Source of the DNA: Tipula vernalis
Taxonomy: Eukaryota > Arthropoda > Insecta > Diptera > Tipulidae
DNA: 64,000 nucleotides
Reading direction: 5' to 3'
NCBI GenBank assembly: GCA_958295665.1
Contig: OY282560.1
Span: 23,457,653 to 23,521,652 of the forward strand
Shown: one piece after another, positions 44,117 through 55,551 of the stretch
How the letters are laid out: each line of letters starts with the position of its first letter
Position numbering within the stretch: position 1 is the stretch's first letter
Program-made: the position numbers and the translations under genes
The notes under the pieces: model-generated
Told to the model about the DNA's origin: nothing
The model's database searches: none
What the model saw: only the letters and a program-made list of their open reading frames with translations

Positions 44117-47100
44117 CAAACATCTTCGATTGGCGACATTTTTTTCATGTTCATGCCACCGAGAATAATTAGTACAGACATATTTACCAATATCAATTTA
44201 TTTAATGTAAATTACAAAAATATTTGTGCTTCTAATTAAAATCCACTCTTTTATTATGATGATTAATATTTAGTCTACCACAGAACAGTTGTTATCATAT
44301 TTCATGATAATTAATCATCATAAAAGACTTAAAAAAATAAAATTTTAAAACAAAACGAAACCAACATTTGTATCCTTCAGCTCTCGTCTTCTTCAATCTT
44401 TCGCGAGATTCTATTGTCTCATAATAACTGTATACAGCTGTGCTCATATATACACCTAAATTAATGAATTATGATGAATTATGTTCTCAATAAAGCAGTG
44501 GCTCTCAACATTTTTTTGAATGTATATATTTATCGGTCCCAAAATATACCAAGCACTCGAAAAAAAAATCTTCGCATGCCAAATTTGACTTCCAAATAAA
44601 AATGTTTTTGTCTCCTTTATTGTATGTGAACAAAACCACAAAAACAGAATAAATAAATTAACCACAACGAAGGGTAAATTGTCAGCAGATATGGAAAAAA
44701 AAATGGTGTAAAACTAAATGAAATTGTTGTGTATACCACAACAAGGATATTGAAATCTTAAGAAATTTTTTTCCAACAACAAGTTTTTGTAAAAACCATT
44801 TTACCACCATCTCTTACGTCCTCAACTGGTTTTATGCCAGAAACCAGTATATTAAAAATCTCCCAATTTTTTTAATATAAATAGGATATGGAAGTCTAAG
44901 GAAAGTAACTAAGTATTTGGAATTATTATTAAAGGGGTTTAATTAATGGTGACAAAAATTTTTTAAAACGTTCAGAGAATTTTAAATCTATTTTAAAATT
45001 ATAGAAAATTTTCTGAATTTTAAAAATTCTAAATTCGATTCGTATCTTCGATATCTCCCTATCGAAACAAAATATTTTAAAGTTTTCCAAGATTAAAATA
45101 TGTTCTCACGATTTCTTACATTGACTTGTTCCTAACTAGAGGTCTTTGAATAAAGTCTTAGTAAGTCTTCACCGCAGCTAGTGTATAATCACCCTTCAAT
45201 GAGAAAGTCCATATAAAATTTAAATCTTGAAAGTCGAAGAGCAAATTCTACCGGAACTGGTGTTTGCACTTCAGACGAGTTGATGACGGTCATACATTTT
45301 GTTGTTTTATCTGTACCAAACAAAATAAAATGATTTCAAAAAAAGATTAACTTTTGTAACTATTATAAATAAACAAAGATCCTTAAGTCAATTCCTCCCC
45401 ATTACATACCATATATGAAATCCAATTTACAACAAATGAGAAAATCTTATTTTAAATTATATTGATGAATAACCATCAGACCTTTTCGGACAAGATGGTT
45501 TATATTTTTTATTATGCTTATTAAAATTGATTCAACTGACCTCTGTATCTTGAAATTCATCTCCTTAAACATAAAAACTGTATATATGCACGTATATGTA
45601 CAAGGTACAACATATACAACAACCCCGTAATATTTCATTTTATATCTCGTAAGAAAAAAAAATTGGTATACTGGGATACCTTTTCTTTATTGTTGTTGTG
45701 GTGCTCTCTAAATTTTACAATTATTGATTTATTTATTCCATTTATAGCAAAAGCTAATACTTTTATATGTACATATGTTTATTGATTCTGTTATGTACTT
45801 ATGTATATATAAATTTCTATCGAATTTATATTTGCTTGGTCTAATGAAACACTCTACACTTTCTATACCACTAGATTTACTAAACTCTACAAAATGCTTT
45901 ATTAGGAATCAATAAGTTAATACATAACATGAGGTTTACCGATTGTATGTAGGTACTACAAACATAAAAGTAAAAGTCCATGAACGTTACCCAAACTCGA
46001 TATAACGAAACAGAATCTAAATCGTTAACAAACTATAAAATATTGCAATGTACTTAACAACAACCACTTAAGTATCATTTATATATCCACCTCGAGAAAG
46101 CTTATTATATTGTTTATAAGTATGTAAGTAAGTGTATATATAAAGCAACTAACCAACATCATTAATCAAAATGAACTTTAATAAGGTAAAGTTGATGAAA
46201 AATTAAAAAGTTTATTAAATTACAGGCGAAATGTTTATTATTTGTGTATCTACTTATGTATGTATATACATTATATCCGCCCCATTAGATTATCCAATTT
46301 TAGTTTGGTTTTTTATTTTATTCGTTTTGTTGAATTTATTTGGAATGGAGCCCACAAAAATTGGTATCCCTTCTTATACTGCCCTCCACTTTGATATCTG
46401 CTTGTTCAAATTTCATACTCTAATATACTTTCTATGCTTTTAGATTATTATTTCACCATAAATTTTGATACCGATTCGATATATGTACATGTACTCTGAA
46501 CTGAACCCTTTTCAAATTATATATATACGAGTAATATATAAACTAAACACAATCAAATGAAACCATAGATCTTATTAATAAAATATCAGATAACAACAAC
46601 AACACGATTAACATTATACGTATATGATGATATGATACTGAACCACCAATCTCCAAACCCCTTAAACATTTTACCAATTTTTTTATTACTTTTACGACAG
46701 TTTTTTTGTTTGTTTTGTTTTGTTTTCTTTTTGGTTGGTATGTCGTCTTTTTGTTGATATCGATAAAAGGCTGTATGTAGTCATCTAGTTGAACCGACCG
46801 ATATACGTATCCAAAAAACTGTAAAAGGTATATTATATTATACCATACCCTGAGTAATAATTAAAGTTGATGTCTTATTTAACCTTAGTAAGTAATGAAG
46901 AAAGTTCTAATAAAACATTTACATATAATTGAATAAACCAACAGCGGGCTACGCTATATACCGAAAATGGATCAAATCATGTTTTGGGAAATGATGAAAG
47001 TAATGAACGTTAAAATTATGAATATTGCAAGATGATTTTGTAAATTTTGTTCTTTTTTTTTTGTGTAGATAAATAAAAAATACGTTTCATTGAATCATTA

Positions 47101-47407
47101 AGTTAGAAATGATTATGGCAGGAGTGGTTAACTAGTGGTTCGCGTGATATTGATTTTTTACACCTTTGTGATGAATATCAAAGAATTTGGCTACTTCTGC
47201 GATTAAAAATTTCTCAACTGCTGCGCGTGCTCGTCACATGCTTTGGCTTAAATGGGAGCTGGGCGCTCAATTGATGTTTTGTACTTATACATAATAAACT
47301 ACTGGGAAGCTGCTCGTTACATATGTTAAAATTCATCAAAAGTTTTGTTTAAATTGGGAAATTCCTTCAATACTTAGGACAAAATTATTTCTTCGATTTT
47401 TTGTAAG
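44117..47407. other. A+T-rich DNA without recognisable genes
   Basis: No coding frame with a domain. Fly-like motifs (ACATATG, TATGTATATACAT) are frequent between 45.7 and 46.6 kb. A 50 bp stretch near 44.27-44.33 kb pairs ATTAATCATCATAA in mirror orientation with TTATGATGATTAAT, a small hairpin of unknown meaning. Confidence 0.5.
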
Positions 47408-47419
47408 GAAAACAAGTAT
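47408..47419 (-). repeat. Target-site duplication, 3' side (GAAAACAAGTAT)
   Basis: Identical 12 bp sequence at 50503-50514. This copy borders the A-rich 3' tail of the minus-strand LINE. Together they define a 3083 bp insertion. Confidence 0.75.
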
Positions 47420-47525
47420 TTTTAATTTTTTTTGTTTAAAAGAAGGTTGGTTGATAAGAGGAACCCTGTGCACTTCGACCAGCAAGATCTATTGTGCATC
47501 CCCGTGTAAGAGTAGAGAAATCAAT

Positions 47526-47960
47526 CTATGTCAAATGTAGGTCCAGGTCCTTGATAAACGCCACAAGGTCATACACATCCACAGGGTTGGCGTGAGGCCA
47601 CTGAACAGAGTAAGCATTGAGTGTTTTAATTCTTCTTAGGGCGATCGCACTGCACGCGAACAGCAAGTGTTCAGATGTTTCTCTTCCCAGATTACAGAAC
47701 CTGCAGTTCTCTGATGCAGTTCTCTTCCCCATTTTGAATAGATGGTAGTTAAAGGGACCATGTCCTGTCAAGTACCATATGAGGGATTTCAGAGATGATC
47801 GATCCATTCTGATTATATCCTCCAAGTGTGTAATCTTGTAATTTAGGAGCTTCTTTGTCTGTCTCATTCCCCGAGATGACTCCCAGAGTGAAGCACAAAA
47901 TAGGCAACGCTAGGCTCGGGGCCGTAGAAGATGCCACCCGCACCCTCTTTTGCACAGGTG
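47526..47960 (-). pseudogene. LINE C-terminal zinc-binding domain
   Basis: Follows RNase H. The frame reads LIWYLTGHGPFNYHLFKMGK and CRFCNLGRETSEHLLFAC. This is the Cys-Cys-His-Cys motif (C-x2-C ... H-x4-C) usual at the ends of I-superfamily and R1-type ORF2 proteins, and may help bind the RNA template or target. All four ligands are present. It ends FIKDLDLHLT with TGA near 47526. A frameshift separates it from RNase H near 47864. Confidence 0.7.
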
Positions 47961-48380
47961 TCTGCGGCCTCATTTCCTGGTATATTAGAGTAGCCGGGGG
48001 ACCACAAGAGGATAACCTTGTTGTCCCTACCCAGCCTTCTATAGTTGCTATAGCATCTCCATGTCAGTTTAGAGCTGAACACCGGAGCTGCCAGGGCTAA
48101 TAAAACAGCCTGGCTATCCGAGATTGTGTGGATCTCCGTTCTTATATACTTCTTTTTGAGGCACTGAAGCACGCTAGTCTCGATGGCCACGGTTTCTGCC
48201 TGGTAAACCGTAGGGTCTTTCCCAACGGTATACAGAGCCTGAAACCGGGCCCCACAGCCCCCGCACCCGCGCCTTCGTTTCTTTTTGACCTATCGGCATA
48301 ACACACCGATGCGTGCTGCGGTAAGAAGGCAATGATGTTCCCCACCATGTCCCTTTCGGGTATCCGGATCGTGAAGTTCC
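47864..48380 (-). pseudogene. LINE RNase H domain
   Basis: RNase H removes template RNA during second-strand synthesis. Visible in order: VCYADRSKRNEGAGAG (first catalytic Asp, family YTDGSK), AIETSVLQC (Glu), IHTISDSQAVLLAL (second Asp), then LLWSPGYSNIPGNEAAD. In the last motif the usual PGHSGI.GNE.AD has Tyr in place of His, but the final Asp is kept. A frameshift lies between the first part (48708-48142) and the rest (48190-47864). The domain is nearly complete in sequence but split by the frameshift. Confidence 0.75.
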
Positions 48381-48515
48381 TCCGGCAGTCAGTAGTCTTT
48401 ACCATCATTTCTGATAGCTGGGCAATATCGTCTGCCAAGTTTAGTTTATCCAGGATCCTATTGTATCCCGAACTAGTCAGTTTAACCTGACTTGTTACCT
48501 TCAGTTTTATGGCTC

Positions 48516-49798
48516 TCAAACCTGCCACACTTTTGACATGTATGTGGAGTGGTTGCGCCCAAACATAATTAATCTTTGAATTTTGTCCAAAGCTGAACGA
48601 GCATTTATTTGCTCTGTCTTTGGCCACCATATAAAGGCCGCATAAGATATCATTGGTCTTATGATGGTTTGGTAAAGCCAGATTATCATTTGTGGGTTTA
48701 AGCCCCATGGTTTACCAAACATACGTTGGCACCCAAAGTATGCTTTGTTTGCCTTATTTGCGATGTATTTCAAGTGGGGGTTCCAGGTTAATTTTTGGTC
48801 AAAAATGATTCCTAGATATTTAACCTCAGACGTCATCTTGTGTATTTCCCCGTTCATAGTTATTGGAGGAAAGGAAATTCTCCTCCGATTTGTAAAGAGA
48901 GTACATGATATTTTTTTGGGATTGCCGCTAAGGCCCACTTCAACACACCACTCGTTTAACAATGTTAGAGCATATTGCATACGCTCAGCTATTGTGCTTT
49001 CAAATTTGCCCCTGACCATCAGCTGGTGGTCCATTACCAAGAGCCACAGTAACGGCGACAGTACTCCACCCTGAGGGCAGCCCTTGGTAGGTGCAATTGA
49101 GATGCTTGCTTCGCCAATCGAGGCTTTAATTCTCCTGCTTTTGAGCATGTTTATTATCCACCCGATGGTTGAGGAGTCGATACCCCTCGCTACAGCTTGT
49201 TCCCGAATCACCTCGAAATTAGTATTATCGAAGGCACCCTGGATGTCAATGAAGGAGCATAATAGTGCCTCCTTGTTGCAAAGTGTATCCTCGATTTTCG
49301 ATGTTAATTCATGCAGGCGTGTCTCCGTAGATTTGCCCACCTGATAAGCATGTTGGCTAGGATTTAGAGGACATTTTTGGATTGTATTGAGTCTGATATA
49401 GAGGCCCAATATTTTTTCCATGTTTTTAAGTAAAAATGATGTAAGGCTAATAGGTTTGTAGGACCTAATGTCCTCGAGGGATTTCGGAATATGACTCTTA
49501 CCTCCCTCCAGCAACTGGGGATGTATTCCAGACTAAAGCTGGCTCTATATAATTTGATTAGGTGGGGCTCCAGTACATCCAGGCCTCGTTGAAGAACAAT
49601 AGGATAGATTCCATCCCCTCCTGGAGACTTAAAGGGACCAAATGAATTGATAGCCCAGCGCAACTCTCCAGTGGTAAAGATTTCCATCGCTCGCTTGTAG
49701 GCCCCCCTTGCGACTAGATATAGATGCACCATGCTCATATCAGGGTCCTCCCGACCCGCAATGATTGTGCCTCCGGAAAGTGTCCCTTCGCCAGACAT
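48516..49798 (-). pseudogene. LINE reverse transcriptase lacking the YADD block
   Basis: Two overlapping frames (49798-49364 and 49514-48516) give most of an RT: FKSPGGDGIYPIVLQRGLD, YKPISLTSFLLKNMEKILG, QHAYQVGKSTETRLHELTSK, CSFIDIQGAFDNTNF (motif A, catalytic Asp kept), APTKGCPQGGVLSPLLWLLV (motif B), GLSGNPKKISCTLF (motif D) and VKYLGIIFDQKLTWNPHL (thumb). Between LLVMDHQL and VRGKFES the family has a further ~20 residues including the catalytic YADD. These are missing, yet the frame stays open for 332 codons. Without the two aspartates no polymerase activity is possible. A frameshift near 49500 and another near 48650 add to the damage. Confidence 0.8.
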
Positions 49799-50502
49799 TC
49801 AAGAGTCTCTTCCCTTGATGTGGTTAAGGTCCTGTCCAGCCTTCTTACTGAGCCCAGAGGGTTTTGATGATCTAATGCGAGGGCTTTTTGGAGTCGGCAA
49901 GCTGCCGGAATCTCGTCTATCTTCCCGCAAAAAGTTCTCCAGCTCTCTCTTTTGCTCTTCCTCAGAGTCTCATTATACTGGGTGGGGGCAGTTCGATACG
50001 CTGCTCAGTCATCTGTTATTTTTGCTCTGTTAAAGAGCTTACGCAATGTTTTTCTTTTAGGCTCCAGGGCGGAGGTCCACCAAGGAACATCCCTAGTTCC
50101 TCTAACACGCATCTCAGGAGAACTTCAGTGATAGGCATCAATTATTGCCCTGGTGAGATTATCAGCAACTCTATTCAGGTCTGCAACAGAGCCGATAGAG
50201 TTCTGTAAACCCCTACATTGTCTTGTAGTTTATTGGTAAAGACAGCCCAGTCCGTACCTTTAGGTATTCTTACCGTAGCTTCTGTAATTTTGGGGGGTTC
50301 TAATATCAAATCTTATATACCTATGATCCGACAAAGATACTTCCCCCGATACATGCCAATTCTGGACTGTGCTGGATGTACCCATGTCAGACATAGTAAG
50401 GTCCAGCACCTCCCTTCTAATGGCATTCACAAAGGTTGGCTCGTTCCCTGTATTATTTATAGCAATATTATTTAATGAACAGTATTCAAAAAGAAGCTCT
50501 AT
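49799..50502 (-). pseudogene. LINE endonuclease C-terminal part and linker
   Basis: The frame at the 5' end reads ELLFEYCSLNNIAINNTG and NEPTFVNAIRREVLDLTMSD, followed by WHVSGEVSLSDHRYIRFDI. The SLSDHRYI block holds the conserved S-D-H of the apurinic-like endonuclease that nicks the target. The first ~150 residues of the domain are lost by 5' truncation. The linker after it has WWTSALEPKRKTLRKLFN-like sequence and several frame breaks before the RT. Confidence 0.7.
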
Positions 50503-50514
50503 GAAAACAAGTAT
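50503..50514 (-). repeat. Target-site duplication, 5' side (GAAAACAAGTAT)
   Basis: Exact 12 bp match with 47408-47419. It is directly followed by unrelated A+T-rich DNA. Confidence 0.75.
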
Positions 50515-50897
50515 AGTAATTTAACCTAACTCGTACCAAGTCATATAGAAGAAATTCAAAGCTTTATGTTACAATTTTCAATTTTCTATCTTCAATAAAT
50601 AGTAACGGGTTTCTAAAAATTATTTAAAATACATTTTTAGACGCAAATTAATTGAAAAATAATTTGAAATATAAATAAAACGACATTTATAAGCTAATAC
50701 TAATTTCAGTGAATTTTCAAAGTGTAATAAGTAAAAAGTGAAAATTAGTTTTATTATTAGACTAATAAAAGAAATTTTCGCCAGGTGTGCTACTGTCTTC
50801 GCCCGTAAATAATGCCTAGTCGTTTTAAGCGATTAGTGCACCTACTAGGCGCTTTATTCAAATAAAACGCCCAGGGCGCTTTATTCTGGATTAGTTG

Positions 50898-51208
50898 TCC
50901 GAAAAAGTGGATTTCTGTAAGTATGTCAGTCTGTGTCCTCTCTACAGCCCAGATGGTTTAACCAATCGGACTGAAATTTCAGATTTAAGCGTTTTTGATA
51001 AATTGGGAAGTCCTAGTGAATTTTACTCCAAATCTGCTAACCGGAAGTGGCCACTCCCTTGGTCCAGAAAATTTATTTTGCAAATATCTTAAAAAGTATA
51101 TGGTTTACAAAAGCTACTTAATACAAAATGTTTCCAAAAATTAAAAAAAATAAAAATTCTCAAAATTCTCTGTTCGTAAAAGAAAGTGGTTTGTTGGTCA
51201 CACCTCCA
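50898..51208 (-). repeat. A repeat copy 5, lone, inverted and 3'-truncated
   Basis: The reverse complement starts TGGAGGTGTGACCAAC and runs through ACGAACAGAGAATTTTGAG to CCACTTTTTCGGA, where it stops. The last ~110 bases of the A repeat are missing, as is the satellite. The reading frame ending SANRKWPLPWSRKFILQIS is again kept. It is nested in the TIR element 50790-52836. Confidence 0.8.
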
Positions 51209-51708
51209 TTTTTTTTATTGAAGTAGGCATTTTCGGGAATAGATCCTGAATCAGGCTAAGTTTTAATTTTTTTTTATAAGTTTTAATAATTCATTTTGAG
51301 TAGAAACAAGAATAGTAATTTCCTCTGCCGAATCTGACATATCCTAACATAAAATTGCAAAAAGTTTGTTTTTATGGGTTTTCAATATTTCATTGTATTG
51401 TTAGGGAATTTCAAGAGTAAAAACCAGAGATGGGTAGTGTCGAAAACTACCTAACTATTATGACACTTTTTGACACGTGTTTTCGGCACTTTTTCACAGG
51501 GCTTTTCGATAGCGAAAACATATCTTTAAATAAATGTTCTTTATGTATATAAGTAATTAAAATAAATGTAGTTCAAGATAATTTTATTACGCCGAAATGC
51601 AACGAAACAGAAATGAACAGTTTAGTCTTACCTGCATATTTCAAAAGCTTGTTAATGAAACAATAAAAGTATTTTGTTTCCTAATTTTTGCAATACCACA
51701 GCAACAGT

Positions 51709-51768
51709 TTTTGACACTTTTCGACAGTTTTTGACACTTTTCGACAGCTTTTGACTTTTTTCGACAGT
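51709..51768 (+). repeat. 20 bp minisatellite
   Basis: Three adjacent units of GTTTTTGACACTTTTCGACA, the third with three changes, followed by a partial fourth. Related GACACTTTTTGACAC words occur 250 bases upstream. Confidence 0.8.
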
Positions 51769-51849
51769 TTTTGACCATAATTTAAGGTTTTTGATCTATT
51801 TTTGACAAAATTGGCTAAAAGTCAGATTTTTTAAGGCTTTACGCATCTC

Positions 51850-52070
51850 AAACCAATGGTGCCATCGTAAAGTACTATTCATCCACTCTCATTTCTAATT
51901 TTAAACGTCTAAATATTTTTATCGTGGTTAAGATATGTGTGACAATAAGCTGATACAAAAGCCTTAATACTTTGATTTACGATATCTTGGTAATATATAA
52001 AGATATTTAGACGTTTAAAATTGGAAATAAGAGGGGATGGATTGTAGTTTAAGCTGGGCACCATTGGTTT
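51850..52070. mobile_element. 221 bp MITE with ~75 bp inverted repeats
   Basis: Left arm: AAACCAATGGTGCC ... CATTTCTAATTTTAAACGTC then TAAATAT. The reverse complement of the right end gives AAACCAATGGTGCC ... TATTTCCAATTTTAAACGTC then TAAATAT. The arms make up two-thirds of the element, so single strands could fold into a long hairpin. Non-coding; family not recognised. Confidence 0.75.
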
Positions 52071-52836
52071 TTACTGCTGAAATTCTCTAAGCAATGATTG
52101 CCCAAGCATAATTCCCTTGGAATTTTAGGTTAGGATATCCCAAAATTCTGATGTGATAGGGCAATTCTGCGGCCAAGTCGAATTCAGCATTTCAACGTTG
52201 GCCTATGATAGCGTTGGCCTATGAGTTAGTTTTCCTAACATTTTTTTCACCAATTACCATTTTAAGTATGTGAAATTTTTGTCATGTCTATTTTATCCAT
52301 TTTTTCACAAATTTCTTTCACCAATCCCAAATAACCAAAAATACTGATCACAAAATCATAGACCAATTTCTCACAAAATACAAGTTTCTTTTTGCCACAA
52401 TAAAAAGTTGGAAATTTTGAATGTGAATTTATGTGAACTTTTTTCCGTTTTTTTATGCATGAAAATTTGCATTTGTCGGGTTACTGTTCTATCGTGCTAA
52501 GAAAAAATTAGCGTATCAAAATTCGTTGTCAATATTTGTTACAAACAACTTAGTGTTCGTTATAGAAAGAGATTTCACTGGATTAATTTTTAAATTTAAA
52601 CACAAATTTGACGATCACGATCCAAATTTAAATAACATTCGATTTATTGTTTTTATTGCATTTTAGCCATAAGAGCGTATATTATTTCTATATTACGATG
52701 AATTTCGAATATTAAGCCTAAGTGTTATATACGAATGGGCGCTCCAATCGAAATATTTCAAGAACTTTGAAAATATCCTAATTTGTGAGGCTCTCGAATA
52801 AAACGCCTAGGCGTTATTCACGGGGTAAGACTGTAG

Positions 52837-53365
52837 TGAATTTTTTAAATAAGCAGACTGGTGAATGTTTCACCTAGACTGCCTAATGAATTTTTGCTGC
52901 CTAATGAATGTTGCTTCGTGAATTTTTTACCAAGGTTGCCAGTGATATTTTTAAGTACGTAAGCCACCTAATGAATTCTTCAACTACGTTACCCAGTGCT
53001 TTTTCCTATAGGCTGGCAGTGAATTTTTCACCTAGGCGGATGATGAATTTGTCACCTAGGTTGTTTAGTGAATTTTTCATCCAGCACACCTGTGGTTTTC
53101 CCCCCACAGATTGCCAGTACATTTTTCACCTAAGTTGCTAAGTGAATTTTTCACCTAGGTTGCCTGTGAATTTTTCACATTGACCGCCTAATCAATTGTT
53201 CAGCTTAGTTGCCTAGGGACTTTTCCCTGTAGGCTGCTAATGCATTTTTTAGCTAGTCTACCAGTGAATTTTTCACTACGTGAAAATGAATTTTTAACCT
53301 AGGCTGCCCAGTGAATTATCACCTAGACGGCCTAGACAATTTTTCACATAGGCTGCTTAGTTTAT
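52837..53365 (+). repeat. Degenerate ~28 bp minisatellite with hairpin-like units
   Basis: About 18-19 diverged units with the consensus GTGAATTTTTCACCTAGG followed by YTGCCTA. GTGAATTTTTCAC is itself a near-perfect inverted repeat, and CCTAGG is a palindrome, so each unit could form a small hairpin. It starts directly at the right end of the TIR element. A 77-codon plus-strand frame here (52908-53141) only reflects the repeat. Confidence 0.8.
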
Positions 53366-53460
53366 GCAGTCTATGTATTATTTTTCTATAACCTTTGACA
53401 GAACTGTTACCGAAATGAGAGCTATAGGGCGATAATTTGATAAGATTTAATGAACATTAG

Positions 53461-54200
53461 CTATTTATTTATTTATTTGGTCTACACATAAATTTATTTA
53501 AGTTTTGGCGCACTCCGTTTTGAGCAAAAGCTCATTTACAACAGAGCGTGCCAAAAGAGAAGGATGGTTCAATTAGACAACATTCCATTTGTAGGTCGGC
53601 CAGTCATTCATTTCGGACCACGAATTACACAATTTCACCTGGATTTTTCACTCGCATGGCTCGATCATCAATGGCAGGACGATTACGATTTGTAATCTTT
53701 TGTAATTTGGATAATATTCCGTGATTGGGGTACCCCATAGCTTTAGGATATTTGGTGCAGAATTTGATCGTTGATTAAAATTTCAAAATAAAAAAATTAA
53801 AAAAAAATGTTTTCACAGAAAACGTCCGATTGACGTGGAAGTCAAAGCCAATCCCCCAAATAGACGTTGCTAACAGTTCTTGAGAACGATTGCAGGAATA
53901 CCGTCTAAACCAGTCGATTTATTAAAATGTAATTCCTTGGACACATTAGAAATAATACGGGGTCGAAAATAAATTTCACTCATTGATTATGGCACCTGTT
54001 AGATAGGCGGAATTGGCTAAGTAAAATCGGGTACTAAGAGCTTATCGCGAATAGACGAATGTGTGTTGAATCAGTTTGATGTATAAAGCTCTAAAGCAGT
54101 TTGTTAGCGATAGTTGCAACTTTTCACGTTTTATCGAACCAATTCATCTTTTTGATTTTTGCTTACCAAAACGGGAAGTGCATAACTTTATTGCAGTAAG
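53461..54200 (-). pseudogene. Decayed Jockey-superfamily LINE remnant
   Basis: On the minus strand a frame reads VSKELHFNKSTGLDGIPAIV then LKNC, matching the start of RT in LINEs (family: L...KS.GPDGIPA.VLKNC). Upstream the sequence (54050-54190) has FWK/Lys-rich linker character. At the other end a TAAATAAATAAATAG run (plus-strand 53464-53479) resembles the 3' terminus of the element at 28.3 kb. Most of the RT between them is deleted. It could be a relative of that element. Confidence 0.5.
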
Positions 54201-54570
54201 AATGACACTGTAAATACGACCAGCCTTAGTACTAAAGGGTACTAAACAATGCTGTCTCTCTGAAAACATTGAACGGAGTACATTTCAAATTTTCACGGGA
54301 GTATTTCTAGTCAGAAGGGAGTTTCATTCGAAATACAATAGTTACACGGTAAATAAAAACTTATCTTAAAGCAACTTTAAGTTCGAACCCTTTTCATTTT
54401 TAAAAGCGCAATTTTGGCAGATATGCGAATTCAAACATGTGAAATATGCGCACATATATGTTCGTCATTTTCACAAAGCTGATTTTTGAGAATTGGAAGA
54501 TATTTTGGTGCAATTTAAAAAAATGCATTGCCAGACGACACCACATTAGTTACCTACATAGGGTTACCTA

Positions 54571-55551
54571 GAAGAACAGGACATACAATTGGTTTGGTAG
54601 GGACTCACTACATGCATGTGGTGAAGCCTCTTTTAGTAAAGCTTTAAACCCGCTAACTGGTTTCATTTTGGTTAAGTCAGATAATAAATTTCAATGGTAT
54701 TCGTGCATAATCACAGCAGTGGTGGAGTTTCTTAAATAAAACATGGTTAAAATTCAATAAATATTGCAAGAGAATATCATAACATTTTGGTTATTAGAAA
54801 AAACTTTAGGGCAATTAGATTTGCTAAGGAAAAATTTGTTTTTTTACTTTCTTAACCACTCCAGGCCCTTACTACAGTTCCAGGTTCCAGCACCAAATGG
54901 AGCACGTTTGTCAATGGATTTTATGGAAATTTTATATCTGAGTTATTAAGCCGATTCTATCAGTAGTTCATAATATAAAACCAAATTATTGACGCTCTGA
55001 AAATTTCTTGGGTCACAAGATATTATTATAAATAAAATAAGAACCTAATCCAAGAAATATTGCGGAACACCACTAATGATATTTTGGTTGAAGCCATTTA
55101 TTAGAAATATTGTTTCACCAATTTTCCTTATTTTTACATAGACAACAAATCCAGGCAGTGTACTACGTCTTCAGCTTCAAATGGAACTAGATGGTAAGTT
55201 TGTGGATGAATTTTAATAAAATTTATTAATTATTCATTTATTTAATCGGCCAACCCAAATAATTTTCTCCGCCTCCAGCACCGAATAGAATACACACTTT
55301 GTCGATGTATTTTAGTGATATTTTATTTCAGAGATACTAAGCCGATTCGATATAATGAGTTCCTAACTTAAACCTATTAAACCACGTCCTGAAGAATTTT
55401 TTAAGCCAGGGCTGCAGTTCGAATTAAATTTTGTTGAAATTATATTTTTTCTGATCCCTCCTGAATTTTGCATTGCCGCTAATAAATTTAACACAGAAGT
55501 TTAAAAATCCAAAACAGGTCTAGAGAAACCTGGACGTCTGTCACCCTATTC
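54571..55551. mobile_element. Degenerate repeat with TAGGG-type inverted ends, copy 2
   Basis: The left end reads TAGGGTTACCTAGAAG and the reverse complement of the right end TAGGGTGACAGACGTCCAGG. Interior blocks GGAGTTTCTTAAATAAAACA, GAAATTTTATATCTGAGTTA and a CCTCCAGCACCGAATAGAA-type block match copy 1 at 22044-23281. Within the copy, two similar segments (around 54880 and 55280) suggest an internal duplication. Non-coding. Confidence 0.45.

Larger units (their letters stand above)
47420..50502 (-). mobile_element. 5'-truncated LOA/I-like LINE with RNase H
   Basis: A minus-strand LINE framed by 12 bp target duplications. It begins inside the endonuclease domain and includes reverse transcriptase, an RNase H domain, a C-terminal zinc motif, a short 3' untranslated region (plus-strand 47436-47525) and an A-rich tail (plus-strand 47420-47435, read as T). 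It is less A+T-rich than its surroundings, which marks it as foreign to the local DNA. RNase H after RT places it in the I superfamily; the RT sequence reminds me of LOA/Bilbo/Lian elements. Confidence 0.8.
50790..52836. mobile_element. TIR-bounded element (~2.05 kb) with nested repeats
   Basis: The left end reads CTACTGTCTTCGCCCGTAAA then TAATGCCTAGTCGTTTTA. The reverse complement of the right end reads CTACAGTCTTACCCCGTGAA then TAACGCCTAGGCGTTTTA, an imperfect ~39 bp inverted repeat. Palindromic GCCTAGGCG-like motifs next to AATAAAACGCC recur just inside both ends (50857-50880, 52797-52819), which could be transposase-binding sites. The interior has no coding frame; it holds a truncated A repeat and a 221 bp MITE. 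No target duplication was seen. Confidence 0.6.

Noticed and set aside
44270..44335. Hairpin of ATTAATCATCATAA words as a microRNA precursor
   Set aside because: Very short, A+T-only arms with no sign of a conserved mature sequence; no support.
48745..49344. Plus-strand ORFs of 86-109 codons
   Set aside because: Antisense shadows of the LOA/I-like reverse transcriptase on the minus strand.
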